DNA of 55,137 bases from Prosthecobacter sp. (GCF_014879935.1 NZ_JACSRD010000157.1:1-55137); one strand, 5' to 3'. Positions 35,133 through 47,247 are shown, counted from the first letter of the stretch. The notes: generated by a model not told the origin, from the sequence alone. Numbers and translations are program-made.

Positions 35133-36641
35133 TCAGGCTTTCGCCTTGGCTTTCTTGCCGTTTTTGTCGGCGGCCTTCGGGCGCTCAGGCGGGCTGAGCG
35201 GCTCCGGAGCGGCTTCCGGCGGGAACTGGATGAGCGGGAAGGGATTCGCCTGCGGTTCCATGGCGTATTCGCGATCCTTGAACTGGCCGGCCTTCGGCAC
35301 GGGATAGTTGCCGTCCTTGTCGGCGACGAGCGGCGGCGGGCCATCCATCGTGAGTTTGTCCGCGTTCGGGGAGAACTCAAAGGCGCTGTTGATGTAATCA
35401 TTGTAGCGCACCACCTGGCCGGTGTGGGCGGCGGCGCGGCCCATGGCGGTGGTGACGCTGGATTTGATGCCGCGCTCGACCTCGTTGTAGGGCTTGTCGT
35501 TGGTGATGGCCTCGATGAGGTCCTGCCACTCCAGGTCATACGGATTCGGCTCCGGCTGCTTGCCGCGCCAGATGATGTTGGAGCGCACCATATTCTGGCC
35601 CTTGAAGGTCATGGCCTTCGAGGGGAAGTGGCCGGCGGTGGAGACGATGGCGCTGCCCTTGGTGCCGTGGACCTGCGTGGCGAACTGCGTGTGCACATTC
35701 AACTGTGTGCGGCCTTCGAGGTAAAGCTTCGCGCCGTCCTTGAAGGTGTACTCGCAGGAGTAGTGGTCGAAGTTTTGATCGACATTGTCGCCACGGTCGG
35801 TGCGGCCGCCGCTGGCCTGAACTTCGACGGGCCAGTCGTTCTTCATCCAGCAGGCTTCGTCGATGTTGTGGATGTTGAAGTCGCTGAAGCCACCGCCGGA
35901 GGCCCAGAGGAAGCTGTGGAAGTTTTTGATCTGCCAGAGCAGCTCGTTCGGGTGCGCGTTCGGGTCACGACGCGGGGTGAAGACGCTGCCGATGACGCCC
36001 TGCATGCGGTAGGCACGCATGAGCATGAGATCGCCGATTTCGCCGTCCTGGATGCGGTTGAAGAGCTCCCCACGCACGCGGCAGTGGCGGCACATGAGGC
36101 CGACGCCGACTTTCAGATTCTTCTTCTTCGCCTCTTCATTCAGCGCGAGCAGGCGGCGGGCGGTGGGGCCGTCGGTGCAGATCGGCTTTTCCATGAAGAC
36201 GTTCACGCCCTTGTCGATGGCATACTTGTAATGCACCCAGCGGAAGGCCACAGGCGTGGTGAAGATGGCCACATCGCCTTTGCGCAGGCTGTCGATGGCG
36301 TTCTTGTAGGCGTCGAAGCCGATGAACTTGGAGTCCTCCGACACAGACATGCGGTCCGGGTGCTTCTTGCTGAGGTTTTCAAAGCTGGCGTCGAGGCGGT
36401 CTTTGGAAACGTCCGCCATCGCGACGAGGCGGGTCACGCGGGATTGCACGCCCATCGCATTGCTGGCGGCACCGGTGCCACGGCCGCCACAGCCGATCAG
36501 CGCGGCTTTGATCTCATCGCTGCCGGCGGCATGCACGTGAGGGAGGGTGATGCCGGAGAGGACCGACAGGCCGGCGACGGTCTTGGTGGTGGTGGAGAGA
36601 AAATCGCGACGGCAGAGGTTGGATTCGAAATCGGTGTTCAT
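35133..36641 (-). CDS. Tat-exported Gfo/Idh/MocA-family oxidoreductase
   Basis: A 502-residue protein with a twin-arginine signal (CRRDFLSTT, then a hydrophobic stretch ending HVHAA). The NAD(P)-binding fold starts IKAALIGCGGRGTG (about 44-57), and MEKPICTDGPTARR is the family lysine region. The C-terminal part contains GGGFSDFNIHNIDEACW. A C-terminal Pro/Lys-rich tail ends the protein. Such exported family members in this phylum act on periplasmic sugars, but the substrate is unknown. No partner is in its operon. It has a clear terminator. Confidence 0.88.
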   Translation of the reverse strand: MNTDFESNLCRRDFLSTTTKTVAGLSVLSGITLPHVHAAGSDEIKAALIGCGGRGTGAASNAMGVQSRVTRLVAMADVSKDRLDASFENLSKKHPDRMSVSEDSKFIGFDAYKNAIDSLRKGDVAIFTTPVAFRWVHYKYAIDKGVNVFMEKPICTDGPTARRLLALNEEAKKKNLKVGVGLMCRHCRVRGELFNRIQDGEIGDLMLMRAYRMQGVIGSVFTPRRDPNAHPNELLWQIKNFHSFLWASGGGFSDFNIHNIDEACWMKNDWPVEVQASGGRTDRGDNVDQNFDHYSCEYTFKDGAKLYLEGRTQLNVHTQFATQVHGTKGSAIVSTAGHFPSKAMTFKGQNMVRSNIIWRGKQPEPNPYDLEWQDLIEAITNDKPYNEVERGIKSSVTTAMGRAAAHTGQVVRYNDYINSAFEFSPNADKLTMDGPPPLVADKDGNYPVPKAGQFKDREYAMEPQANPFPLIQFPPEAAPEPLSPPERPKAADKNGKKAKAKA

Positions 36642-36715
36642 GAGGAGCGCTCATGTACGTTCACGCCTCTCCCAAGCTTGCCGGAGAATCAATCCGCAGT
36701 GGATCTTGCCAAAGA

Positions 36716-37228
36716 TCAGCCCAGCATGCCGCCACGGGCGGAAATCTCCGAAAACGCCCGGGAAAGCGCGTCATTCAGCTCGCGCAGCGTCGCTTGCTCC
36801 AGCTCAGGATCGAGCGCGGTGATGTGCGTCGGAGGCAGAACGACCGCCTCATGCTCATGTTTGACGCCGTTGCCGTTCACCGGAGCTGCCGGAACTTCTG
36901 AGACCAATGGGGTGACAGCGACCGGCGTGGAGACAGGCGCGGGCAAGGCCAGGGCCTGGGCCGGCGGAGTTGAAGAAGCCGCCTGTGTTGGCTGGGGAGC
37001 TTGAAACAGGGTGGCCATCGAGGCGTTGTAGGCAGGCTCGTCCGGCTGCATCGCCGCCCGGAGCTGCCTCAAGCTGTTGAGCTGGGTCTCAATCTGCGCG
37101 TTGAACCAGTCCCGGGTACGCTGAATCTCATCCACCAAGGCGGCCAGTTCCTGGGCGAGGTGCTCTCCCGAACGGGCTGCGGGGGCGTTGGACGGGGGAA
37201 AGCTGGCGGTGAGTGACGGGAAGCTCAT
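36716..37228 (-). CDS. Hypothetical coiled-coil protein with Pro/Ala-rich middle
   Basis: A 170-residue protein. An N-terminal helix (GEHLAQELAALVDEIQRTRDWF split at 20-45) may form a coiled coil. A low-complexity Pro/Ala/Val/Thr region (about 75-120) and a C-terminal helix (LEQATLRELNDALSRAFSEI) follow. I do not recognise a family. Its promoter abuts the start. Confidence 0.6.
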   Translation of the reverse strand: MSFPSLTASFPPSNAPAARSGEHLAQELAALVDEIQRTRDWFNAQIETQLNSLRQLRAAMQPDEPAYNASMATLFQAPQPTQAASSTPPAQALALPAPVSTPVAVTPLVSEVPAAPVNGNGVKHEHEAVVLPPTHITALDPELEQATLRELNDALSRAFSEISARGGMLG

Positions 37229-37237
37229 GCAGAGCCA

Positions 37238-37266
37238 AATCTATTAAAATTTCCATAGAATATCAA
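37238..37266 (-). promoter_or_regulatory. Promoter abutting the coiled-coil gene start
   Basis: Minus strand TTGATA (37261-37266), 17 nt, then TAGATT (37238-37243). The predicted start of transcription is about 37231, within a few nt of the ATG (37228), so the mRNA may be leaderless. The surrounding 100 bp is AT-rich compared with the rest of the window. Confidence 0.6.
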
Positions 37267-37328
37267 GCCTTGTTCATCCTCAAGGCCGTGGAATTTCAAA
37301 ATTTCTGGAAGGACGTGGAAGTCGCCCG

Positions 37329-38693
37329 CTACTTCTTCTTTTTCGCCTTCCCCAACCGTTTCTGCACCAGCGGCCAGTCGGGATCTTCCGTGCGGGAGGC
37401 CTTCATCAGAGCTTCCACCTTCGCCACGAGGTCCGGCTTCTCCGCCGCGAGGTTGTGGGCCTCGCCCGCATCGGTTTTGAGGTCGTACAGCTCAATGGGT
37501 GCCTCCGGGCCGTTGCGCACTGCCTTCCAGTCGCCAAACCGGACCGCCTGGAGGGAGGTCCCCTCGTGCAGCTCCCAGTAAAAGTGATCGCGCTTCGGTG
37601 CGGGACCGCCTTTGAGGAAGGAAACCAGCGAAACGCCGTCCGTTTTGCACTCCGCGGGAACCGAGGTCCCAACCAGCTCGGCAGCGGTGGGCAGAAAATC
37701 CCAGAACGCCCATGGTTCGTCGGTCACGCGGCCAGCAGGCACCTTTCCAGGCCAGCGAGCCAGCGCTGCCTGGCGCAAAGCCCCTTCGTACAGGCCCCGT
37801 TTGAAGCCGCGCAGGCCGTTGGACGCCTGGTCGAACAGCCTTCCGACCTCGGACTTCGGGTCGAAGGACGAGCCGTTGTCACCCGCGAGCATGACGAGGG
37901 TTTGCTCGTCGATTTTGAGCTCCTTGAGCAGCGAAAGCAGGCGGCCGACATGGGTGTCGAGCCGGGTGACCATGGCGGCGTAATTCTTCTGTGTTTCCGT
38001 CCACGGCTTGTCCTTGTACACGCCCTGATCGTCGATCTCGAAGCGGCCGTGCGGCAGCGTGATGGAATAGTAGAGGAAGAACGGCCGGTCCCTGTTTGCG
38101 CGGACGAATTTCAGCGTCTCGTCAGCGATCAGGTTCTGCGCATACGTTTTGCCGACTCCTTTGCCGTCGTTTCCCGGCAGTTCGATGCGCTGGTCGTCAT
38201 TATAGAGATAGGCGGGGAAGTAGCTGTGGGCGTGGCGCTGGCAGTTGTAGCCAAAGAAGTGATCGAAACCGAGCTTCAGCGGGCTGCCGGTGGTGTCGAA
38301 CATGCCCATGCCCCATTTTCCGCAGCAGGCCGTGACGTAGCCGGCGTTTTTGAGGATCTTCGCCACGGTGATGGTGCCTGCTGGCAGCGGTTTCTGGCCC
38401 TCCGGCTGGATTTCGCGGTTGGCACGGATGGGGCAATGACCGGTGTGCAAACCCGTCATCAAGGTCGAGCGTGAGGGAGCGCAGACGCTCGTGCCGCAGT
38501 AGCCTTGCAGGTAGCGCGTGCCCTCCTGGGCCATGCGGTCGAGATTCGGCGTCTGGATGAGCTTCTGGCCGTAGCAGCCGAGGTCCCCCTGCGCGAGGTC
38601 GTCGCTGAGGATGAAGATGAGGTTCGGTTTGTCGGCAGCCGCAGCAGCGGAAAGCGCGAAGCCAGTGACGACGAGGGCGATGAGGCGGATCAT
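37329..38693 (-). CDS. Exported arylsulfatase-like sulfatase
   Basis: A 454-residue protein with a signal peptide ([20 protein letters not shown]), metal site [15 protein letters not shown] and the canonical [11 protein letters not shown] active site (Cys71, converted to formylglycine). GKWGMG and a C-terminal [17 protein letters not shown] domain follow. The ATG at 38693 is preferred over 38732. It is the second sulfatase in the window and the only one with a canonical CxPSR motif. Polysaccharide sulfate ester removal is inferred. Confidence 0.92.
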   Translation of the reverse strand: MIRLIALVVTGFALSAAAAADKPNLIFILSDDLAQGDLGCYGQKLIQTPNLDRMAQEGTRYLQGYCGTSVCAPSRSTLMTGLHTGHCPIRANREIQPEGQKPLPAGTITVAKILKNAGYVTACCGKWGMGMFDTTGSPLKLGFDHFFGYNCQRHAHSYFPAYLYNDDQRIELPGNDGKGVGKTYAQNLIADETLKFVRANRDRPFFLYYSITLPHGRFEIDDQGVYKDKPWTETQKNYAAMVTRLDTHVGRLLSLLKELKIDEQTLVMLAGDNGSSFDPKSEVGRLFDQASNGLRGFKRGLYEGALRQAALARWPGKVPAGRVTDEPWAFWDFLPTAAELVGTSVPAECKTDGVSLVSFLKGGPAPKRDHFYWELHEGTSLQAVRFGDWKAVRNGPEAPIELYDLKTDAGEAHNLAAEKPDLVAKVEALMKASRTEDPDWPLVQKRLGKAKKKK

Positions 38694-38732
38694 GGGCGCA
38701 GTGGAACGATGCGCCGCAGGCGGCTCGCTCAC

Positions 38733-38765
38733 AAAAAAGCGGCCCGGAATCGCTTCCGGGCCGCT
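38733..38765 (-). terminator. Intrinsic terminator of groES-groEL
   Basis: On the minus strand a 12-bp stem AGCGGCCCGGAA/TTCCGGGCCGCT (38738-38749 with 38754-38765) is followed by TTTTTT (38733-38738). A second hairpin, CGCGAGGTG/CACCTCGCG at 38790-38815, precedes it. Confidence 0.85.
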
Positions 38766-38857
38766 GAATGGGGGTTTTGGGTTTTGAAGCGCGAGGTGGG
38801 TTGGGTCACCTCGCGATCAAAAGGGGCGGAACGAGTTCGAAAACCCGTTCTACGGCA

Positions 38858-40498
<1,641 letters not shown>

Positions 40499-40520
40499 TT
40501 AGGGGTTCTGGTGGGGGGGA

Positions 40521-40817
40521 TTAGCCAATGATGCCGAGGATGTCGGTCTCGTTGATGATGAGGAGGTCGTCGCCGGCCACCTTGACTTCGGTGCCGCCGT
40601 ACTTGGAGATGAGGACCTTGTCGCCCTTCTTCACGGTGAAGAGGGTGCTGACGTCCTTGCCTTCGTCATCCTTGCCGGTGCCGAGGGCGAGAACTTCAGC
40701 TTCCTGGGGTTTTTCCTTGGCGGTGTCGGGGAGGAAGATGCCGCCAGCGGTCTTTTCTTCGCTGGAGGAACGCTTCACGAGGACGCGACGGCCGAGCGGT
40801 GTGATGGTGTTAGCCAT
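40521..40817 (-). CDS. groES: Co-chaperonin GroES
   Basis: A 98-residue protein. [20 protein letters not shown] at the start, the mobile loop [15 protein letters not shown] and [19 protein letters not shown] are typical. It caps GroEL. It is the first gene of the groES-groEL operon. A long hairpin lies 57 nt upstream (40874-40919). Confidence 0.97.
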   Translation of the reverse strand: MANTITPLGRRVLVKRSSSEEKTAGGIFLPDTAKEKPQEAEVLALGTGKDDEGKDVSTLFTVKKGDKVLISKYGGTEVKVAGDDLLIINETDILGIIG

Positions 40818-40873
40818 AGTTGGTCTGCTTTATGCTTTGAGGGTTGTGGTTCTGGTTTGGTTTCGGGTTGTCT

Positions 40874-40919
40874 GCCCGGCCTGCTGTCACACAAGGTTGG
40901 GTGTGGCGGCTGGCCGGGC
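40874..40919 (-). promoter_or_regulatory. Stem-loop in the groES upstream region
   Basis: Arms GCCCGGCC (40874-40881) and GGCCGGGC (40912-40919) enclose a second weak pair CACAC/GTGTG. It is in the 5' region of the heat-shock operon. It may be a leader structure or a terminator of the upstream lipoprotein gene. No T-run is present. Confidence 0.4.
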
Positions 40920-40966
40920 GGAAAGGGGTGCTAGATGAAAAGGGAGTCGGGGAGGTTGCGGAGCGG

Positions 40967-41110
40967 GGAATGACGAAATCCGAATGACGAATGTCGGATG
41001 AATGTCGAAGCCGGAAGCACGAATGGTGTGCGCTCGATGGGCTTCATAAGTGGTTCGGTTTTCGTCATTGGGGCTTCGTTCGTCATTCTGGTTTCTGGTT
41101 TCGTCATTCC
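40967..41110. repeat. Intergenic fold-back element F (ATGACGAA family)
   Basis: Terminal 12-bp arms GGAATGACGAAA (40967-40978) and TTTCGTCATTCC (41099-41110). Several further ATGACGAA or ATGTCGAA units run forward on the left, and TTCGTCAT units run on the right. With the groES hairpin it accounts for the 301-bp gap between groES and the lipoprotein gene. Confidence 0.75.
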
Positions 41111-41118
41111 GCCGCCGG

Positions 41119-41730
41119 TCAATCAGGCTGATCTGCCTTCGTTGCGGTGGCGGCGGGAGCGGCCGGATTGGAAAGGATGGCGACGCCGTTCGGGGCGCGT
41201 TCGAGGCCCCCGTAACTGATGTCGGGAGTCGCCTCCCCGATCTCACCGACGAGGAAGGCGACGAGTTGCTGCGGGTCTTCGGAAAGCGTCGCCTGGAGCA
41301 TCCGGCTGGTGCGGGCCTTGTCGTAGCCTTTGATGTCGAGATCGAGCCGCGCCGCGCCTTCCAGGCCTTTCACCTGCGCCGCCAGATCCACGCTGCCATT
41401 GATGCGCTGCTGCAGCGCCTTGTCCTGGGCGAGTTTGCCGAGGAGGTTGCGCAGTTTCGTGTTCACCTCCGGCACGTTGAGGAGGTCGGCGGCGGTTTTG
41501 CCGGGATACTTCTCGATGATGTCGTCGGCTTCGCGTTGGAGATCGCCTGCGCTGGCTGGCGCCGGGGCCGTGCCGGTCAGAGCATTCGTGATCTCGGCCT
41601 CGATGCGTGTGTCCGACACGGTGGCGGCCGGCTTGGCCGGTGTTTCGGCTGCTTTGGCAGGTTCCGTGGCTTTTTTGCCGCAGGAGGCGAGCGCCAGAGC
41701 TGCGACGATGAGGAGCGTGTTTGTCTTCAT
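41119..41730 (-). CDS. Lipoprotein of unknown function
   Basis: A 203-residue protein with lipobox LASC (MKTNTLLIVAALALASCGKK) and an Ala/Pro-rich linker. A helical domain (about 60-150: DDIIEKYPGKTAADLLNV, TKLRNLLGKLAQDKALQQRI) and GGLERAPNGVAIL near the end follow. The start overlaps the upstream gene by ATGA. It is probably co-produced with the 41727-42308 protein. The family is not recognised. Confidence 0.72.
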   Translation of the reverse strand: MKTNTLLIVAALALASCGKKATEPAKAAETPAKPAATVSDTRIEAEITNALTGTAPAPASAGDLQREADDIIEKYPGKTAADLLNVPEVNTKLRNLLGKLAQDKALQQRINGSVDLAAQVKGLEGAARLDLDIKGYDKARTSRMLQATLSEDPQQLVAFLVGEIGEATPDISYGGLERAPNGVAILSNPAAPAATATKADQPD

Positions 41731-42308
41731 GCGGCGCGGGGGGCGATGGCGGCGTTGGAAATTTCGCGCAAGGCGGTGCGGATCGCCTGCTCGAAGGTTT
41801 GGAAGGACTCGAACTGGGGCTGCACGCCGACCATGGTGAGACTGTCCCCCATGGTCTCCAGACGGCCGATCACATACCACTGGTCGTTGCTCTGGTTGGC
41901 GATGAGCGACTGCAGGTATTCGATCTCCAGTTTCTTGTTCGTGATCTGGTCGTTGGTGTCGGAACTCTGGTTGGTGAACTCCACCAACGGCTGGCGGCAA
42001 AGCAGGATGCCATAGGCCCGGTTCGCCGCGAGAGAGCAGGTGATGACGTACTTCGCCTGCGCTTCGACGAGGATGTGGGAAGGATCGGTGCCGCTGATGG
42101 CCAGCTCCGTGTCGGACAAACGGGCGCTGACTCCCATCGGATCACGCTTGATGCGGAAACCCTCCGCCTCAGTCAGACCTGCGAAGCACTCGACGATCTG
42201 CGACAGGTAGCGCCTCCGGCGCTCCAGCAGCAACTCGTCGTATCGATGGAGAAGCCTTTTGGCCTCCCCATCGAGTGCAGACAGTTCCTTGAGGGCTTCC
42301 AAACTCAT
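41727..42308 (-). CDS. Hypothetical protein paired with the lipoprotein
   Basis: A 193-residue soluble protein. A long amphipathic N-terminal helix (EALKELSALDGEAKRLLHRY) leads to alternating beta and alpha segments (LAISGTDPSHILVEAQAKYV). It may be a chaperone-like or partner fold, but I do not recognise it. It is coupled to the lipoprotein through an ATGA overlap. Confidence 0.65.
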   Translation of the reverse strand: MSLEALKELSALDGEAKRLLHRYDELLLERRRRYLSQIVECFAGLTEAEGFRIKRDPMGVSARLSDTELAISGTDPSHILVEAQAKYVITCSLAANRAYGILLCRQPLVEFTNQSSDTNDQITNKKLEIEYLQSLIANQSNDQWYVIGRLETMGDSLTMVGVQPQFESFQTFEQAIRTALREISNAAIAPRAA

Positions 42309-42346
42309 CGGGAATCAGAGCGTCACATTGGTGATCATGCAGTGGA

Positions 42347-42377
42347 GAAAATGGAGCGCCGACAGCATCGGCGCTCC
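42347..42377 (-). terminator. Terminator of dnaK
   Basis: GGAGCGCCGA (42353-42362) and TCGGCGCTCC (42368-42377) form a 10-bp stem. On the minus strand it is followed by ATTTTC. Confidence 0.75.
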
Positions 42378-42392
42378 TGAATGGCGCGAGGG

Positions 42393-44330
<1,938 letters not shown>

Positions 44331-44384
44331 GATGGTTGGTTTGGGGGGAAAGGTTGAACTGAGGGATTTGGTGGCCTTTCCATG

Positions 44385-44400
44385 GCTAGAGCCGTGCCAA
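44385..44400 (-). promoter_or_regulatory. -24/-12-like promoter element upstream of dnaK
   Basis: The minus strand reads TTGGCACGGCTCTAGC, matching the sigma-54 consensus TGGCACG-N4-TTGC except for one base, with GG and GC at the right distance. It is about 55 nt before the dnaK ATG. The TGGCAC hexamer also belongs to the nearby repeated array, so the match could be due to that motif. Confidence 0.35.
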
Positions 44401-44463
44401 GTGGGTTCTTGGAGGCTGGAGTCATTGATTCGCAAGGGATGCAGCGTTTTGATGGACCCATAC

Positions 44464-44542
44464 GCCAAAGTGCCAACGGCCCCAGAAACCGCCCAAAGTG
44501 CCAGCAAATGGCACAATTGGGCTGTCACTTGGCACTTTGGGC
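44464..44542. promoter_or_regulatory. Four-site TGGCAC array between dnaK and nuoB
   Basis: Two sites in one direction, GCCAAAGTGCCA (44464-44475) and GCCCAAAGTGCCA (44491-44503), and two in the other, TGGCACAATTGGGC (44509-44522) and TGGCACTTTGGGC (44530-44542). The second and fourth are perfect 13-bp inverted copies. A single-protein binding array or a fold-back element could explain it. It lies in the 382-bp divergent gap. Confidence 0.6.
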
Positions 44543-44635
44543 TGATTCGAAGCAGTTTGTGCCACAGCGCGTGTTTCGAGCCGAACCAAGACTTCCCGGG
44601 CAAGCTCCAACGAGCCATTTCCGCTTGGCGAGACT

Positions 44636-44653
44636 TTGTGAAAAGATTCACAA
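44636..44653. promoter_or_regulatory. Palindrome ahead of nuoB
   Basis: TTGTGAA-AAGA-TTCACAA, 7-bp arms, is 60 nt before the nuoB ATG. The size and place fit a regulator dyad. Confidence 0.4.
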
Positions 44654-44712
44654 TCTGATTGCCGCTCCTTCGCACGGGGCGTAATTCTCGCTGCCCAAAT
44701 CCCCTCACGCCC

Positions 44713-45249
44713 ATGGTAGCCCCTGCAGACGCCACCCTCGCCGCCTACGACTCGAAGGTCGAGGGCAATGTCATTTTCACGAAGCTCGACGCCGCCATCA
44801 ACTGGATGCGCAAGAACTCCATGTGGCCGATGCCGATGGGCCTGGCCTGCTGCGCGATCGAAATGATGGCCGCCGCGTGCAGCCGCTACGATTTGAGCCG
44901 CTTTGGCGCCGAGGTGATGCGCTTTTCCCCCCGCCAAGCCGACGTCATGATCGTGGCTGGCACCGTGACCTACAAGATGGCCCTCGCCGTGAAGCGCATC
45001 TGGGATCAGATGCCCGCGCCGAAGTGGTGCATCGCCATGGGCGCCTGCGCCAGCAGCGGCGGGATGTATCGCAGCTACGCCGTGCTCCAGGGCATCGACC
45101 AGCTCATCCCGGTGGACGTTTACATCTCCGGCTGCCCTCCGCGCCCCGAGGCGCTGCTCGAGGGCCTGATGCGCCTCCAGCACAAGATCGAAACCGAGCA
45201 TTCTTTTGTTGAGCAGAAGAAGGAGCTGATCGCCGAACTCACCGCTTAA
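44713..45249 (+). CDS. nuoB: NADH-quinone oxidoreductase subunit B
   Basis: A 178-residue complex I peripheral-arm subunit binding the N2 [4Fe-4S] cluster through Cys46, Cys47, Cys112 and Cys141. The spacings of 65 and 29 match E. coli Nuo[23 protein letters not shown] and SGCPPRP are visible. The ATG at 44713 is chosen over 44659. It is followed 12 nt later by nuoC, but no other complex I gene is adjacent. Confidence 0.96.
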   Translation: MVAPADATLAAYDSKVEGNVIFTKLDAAINWMRKNSMWPMPMGLACCAIEMMAAACSRYDLSRFGAEVMRFSPRQADVMIVAGTVTYKMALAVKRIWDQMPAPKWCIAMGACASSGGMYRSYAVLQGIDQLIPVDVYISGCPPRPEALLEGLMRLQHKIETEHSFVEQKKELIAELTA

Positions 45250-45261
45250 TTTTTCGACGCC

Positions 45262-45834
45262 ATGAACGCCGCCCAGATGGTTGAAGCCTTGAAGCAGAAA
45301 TTCGGCTCCGCCGTGCTCGAAACGAAGGAATTCCGCGGCGAGCAGACGCTCGTCGTCACGCTCGAAAGCGCGAAGCCGCTGCTGAAATACTGCCGCGACG
45401 AACTGGCCTTCGACTACCTCGTGGATGTCTCCAGCCTCGACTACATGGGCAAGGAGCCACGTTTTGAGATGGTGTATGAGATCTACGGTTACGGGCACCA
45501 CCAGCACCTTCGCGTGCGGGCCGCCGTGGCCGAGGATGTGGAAGTCCCCACCGTCAGCGACCTCTGGCCGACCGCCGACTGGCATGAGCGCGAGGTGTAC
45601 GACATGATGGGCATCAAATTCAGCGGCCACCCGGATCTGCGCCGCATCCTGATGTGGGAAGGCTATCCCTTCTTCCCGCTGCGGAAGGACTTCCCGCTCG
45701 AAGGCAAGCCCAGCGACATGCCTGAAGTGGGCTTCACCAAAGTCGCCCCGATGGCCGACGGCCCCTTCGTCACCAGCGCCGGCACGCACGACACCGTCGC
45801 CCGCGAGCCGCGCTCCCGCCGCCCGGTGGAGTGA
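45262..45834 (+). CDS. nuoC: NADH-quinone oxidoreductase subunit C
   Basis: A 190-residue 30-kDa subunit with the signature TADWHEREVYDMMGIKFSGH and RRILMWEGYPFFPLRKDFPL split across about 112-152. It docks beside NuoB and NuoD in the Q-module. NuoD, E, F and so on are not found downstream; the next gene is a PQQ-propeller protein. Confidence 0.95.
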   Translation: MNAAQMVEALKQKFGSAVLETKEFRGEQTLVVTLESAKPLLKYCRDELAFDYLVDVSSLDYMGKEPRFEMVYEIYGYGHHQHLRVRAAVAEDVEVPTVSDLWPTADWHEREVYDMMGIKFSGHPDLRRILMWEGYPFFPLRKDFPLEGKPSDMPEVGFTKVAPMADGPFVTSAGTHDTVAREPRSRRPVE

Positions 45835-45838
45835 CATT

Positions 45839-45917
45839 CCTTTCAGCCTACGGAAGACACGGAAACCCGCAGAACGTCAGTTTGCCGTTTGGTCTGCGTG
45901 TTCCGCAGGCAGGAAAG
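45839..45917. repeat. Intergenic fold-back element G (ACACGGAA family)
   Basis: Arms CCTTTCAGCCTACGGAA (45839-45855) and TTCCGCAGGCAGGAAAG (45901-45917) pair with few mismatches. The inner part has ACACGG and GCGTGT units. It fills the gap between nuoC and the propeller gene. Confidence 0.65.
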
Positions 45918-45953
45918 AGCCGCCACGATCAACCGTTCCCGTTTTCCTTCATC

Positions 45954-47216
45954 ATGACACGCACCCACCTCACCACCGCACTCGGTCTGGCGCTCGCCAC
46001 GGCCGCCTTTTCCGCTGAATCCTCCGATTGGGCCAAGTTCCGCGGCCCGGCGGGCGATGGCACCGTTCCCGCCCTTTCCGGCGCCAAATGGAGCCTCAAG
46101 GAAGTCTGGAAATCACCCACCAACCTCGGTTTCAGCAGCTTTGCCGTCGCAGGTGGCAAGGCTTACACGCTCGTCACCGGGGAGAGCGATGGCAATACGG
46201 GCGAGATGCTCCTCTGCCTTGATGAAAAGACAGGCAAGCAGCTCTGGAGCAAGCCGCTGAGTGTCATCGCCAAATACGATGGCGGCGGCGACGCCGGCAC
46301 CCCTGACAACAAAGGCGGCGACGGCTCCCGCAGCACGCCCGTGATCAACGGCGGCAAGGTCTATGTCATCGACTCCATGCTCAGCGTCTTCTGCTTCGAC
46401 GCGGAATCCGGCAGCCAGGTGTGGAATCACGATGTCATGAAGGACAACGCCGGTGTGCAGATCAAATGGCACAATGCAGCCTCCCCGCTCATCGATGGCG
46501 ATGTGCTCATGCTCGCCGGCGGCGGGGAAGGCCAGGCGCTCATCGGCTTGAACAAAAACACCGGCAAAGTCCTGTGGAAAGGCGAGGACGACAAGATGAC
46601 CCACGCCACGCCGATCCTGGCGGACATCCTTGGCGTTCACCAGGCGGTCTTTTTCACCCAGAAAGGTCTCGTCGGCGTGAATCCAAAGGACGGCGACGTG
46701 CTCTGGCGTGCCGACTTCCCCTACAAGGTCAGCACCGCCGCCTCGCCAGTCGTGTTCGAAGACATCGTGTATTGCAGCGCCGGCTACGGCGTGGGCGCCG
46801 GTGCCTTCAAGCTCAGCAAAAAAGGCAGCAAACTCTCCGCCGAGCAGATCTGGCGTCGTGAAAACGAATGCTTCAACCACTGGAGCACCCCCGTCGTGAA
46901 GGACGGCTACCTCTACGGCATGTTCAGCTTCAAGGAATACGGCAAAGGCCCGCTCGCCTGCGTGGACATCCGCACGGGCAAGGACATGTGGAAGGAAGAA
47001 GGCTTTGGCCCCGGCCAGGTCATCCTCGTCGGCGACAAGGTCGTCGCCACCAGTGACAAGGGCGAAATCGTCGTCGCCGAGGCCAATCCGGAGAAGTACA
47101 AGGAAGTCGCCCGCAAGGACGTGCTCGACGGCAAGGTCTGGAGCTATCCGATCCTCGCCAACGGCAAAATCTTCGCCCGCAGCACGGTCGAAGGCGTCTG
47201 CCTTGAGGTGAACTGA
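45954..47216 (+). CDS. Exported PQQ-type beta-propeller protein (BamB-like)
   Basis: A 420-residue protein with a signal peptide (HLTTALGLALATAAFSAE) and a propeller of WD/PQQ-like blades. Repeated motifs such as CLDEKTGKQLWSKPL, GLNKNTGKVLWKGED and GVNPKDGDVLWRADFP are the tryptophan-docking strands. It may be an outer-membrane assembly-type scaffold or a quinoprotein-like protein, but cofactor residues are not evident. The ATG at 45954 is chosen. An intrinsic terminator follows. Confidence 0.85.
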   Translation: MTRTHLTTALGLALATAAFSAESSDWAKFRGPAGDGTVPALSGAKWSLKEVWKSPTNLGFSSFAVAGGKAYTLVTGESDGNTGEMLLCLDEKTGKQLWSKPLSVIAKYDGGGDAGTPDNKGGDGSRSTPVINGGKVYVIDSMLSVFCFDAESGSQVWNHDVMKDNAGVQIKWHNAASPLIDGDVLMLAGGGEGQALIGLNKNTGKVLWKGEDDKMTHATPILADILGVHQAVFFTQKGLVGVNPKDGDVLWRADFPYKVSTAASPVVFEDIVYCSAGYGVGAGAFKLSKKGSKLSAEQIWRRENECFNHWSTPVVKDGYLYGMFSFKEYGKGPLACVDIRTGKDMWKEEGFGPGQVILVGDKVVATSDKGEIVVAEANPEKYKEVARKDVLDGKVWSYPILANGKIFARSTVEGVCLEVN

Positions 47217-47247
47217 GCCTGTCCCGCGAACCAGTCCGATTTCAAGA

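Noticed and set aside
44331..44735. A 135-codon N-terminal extension of DnaK
   Set aside because: Hsp70 homology starts exactly at [14 protein letters not shown], and the upstream part contains the regulatory array and no domain.
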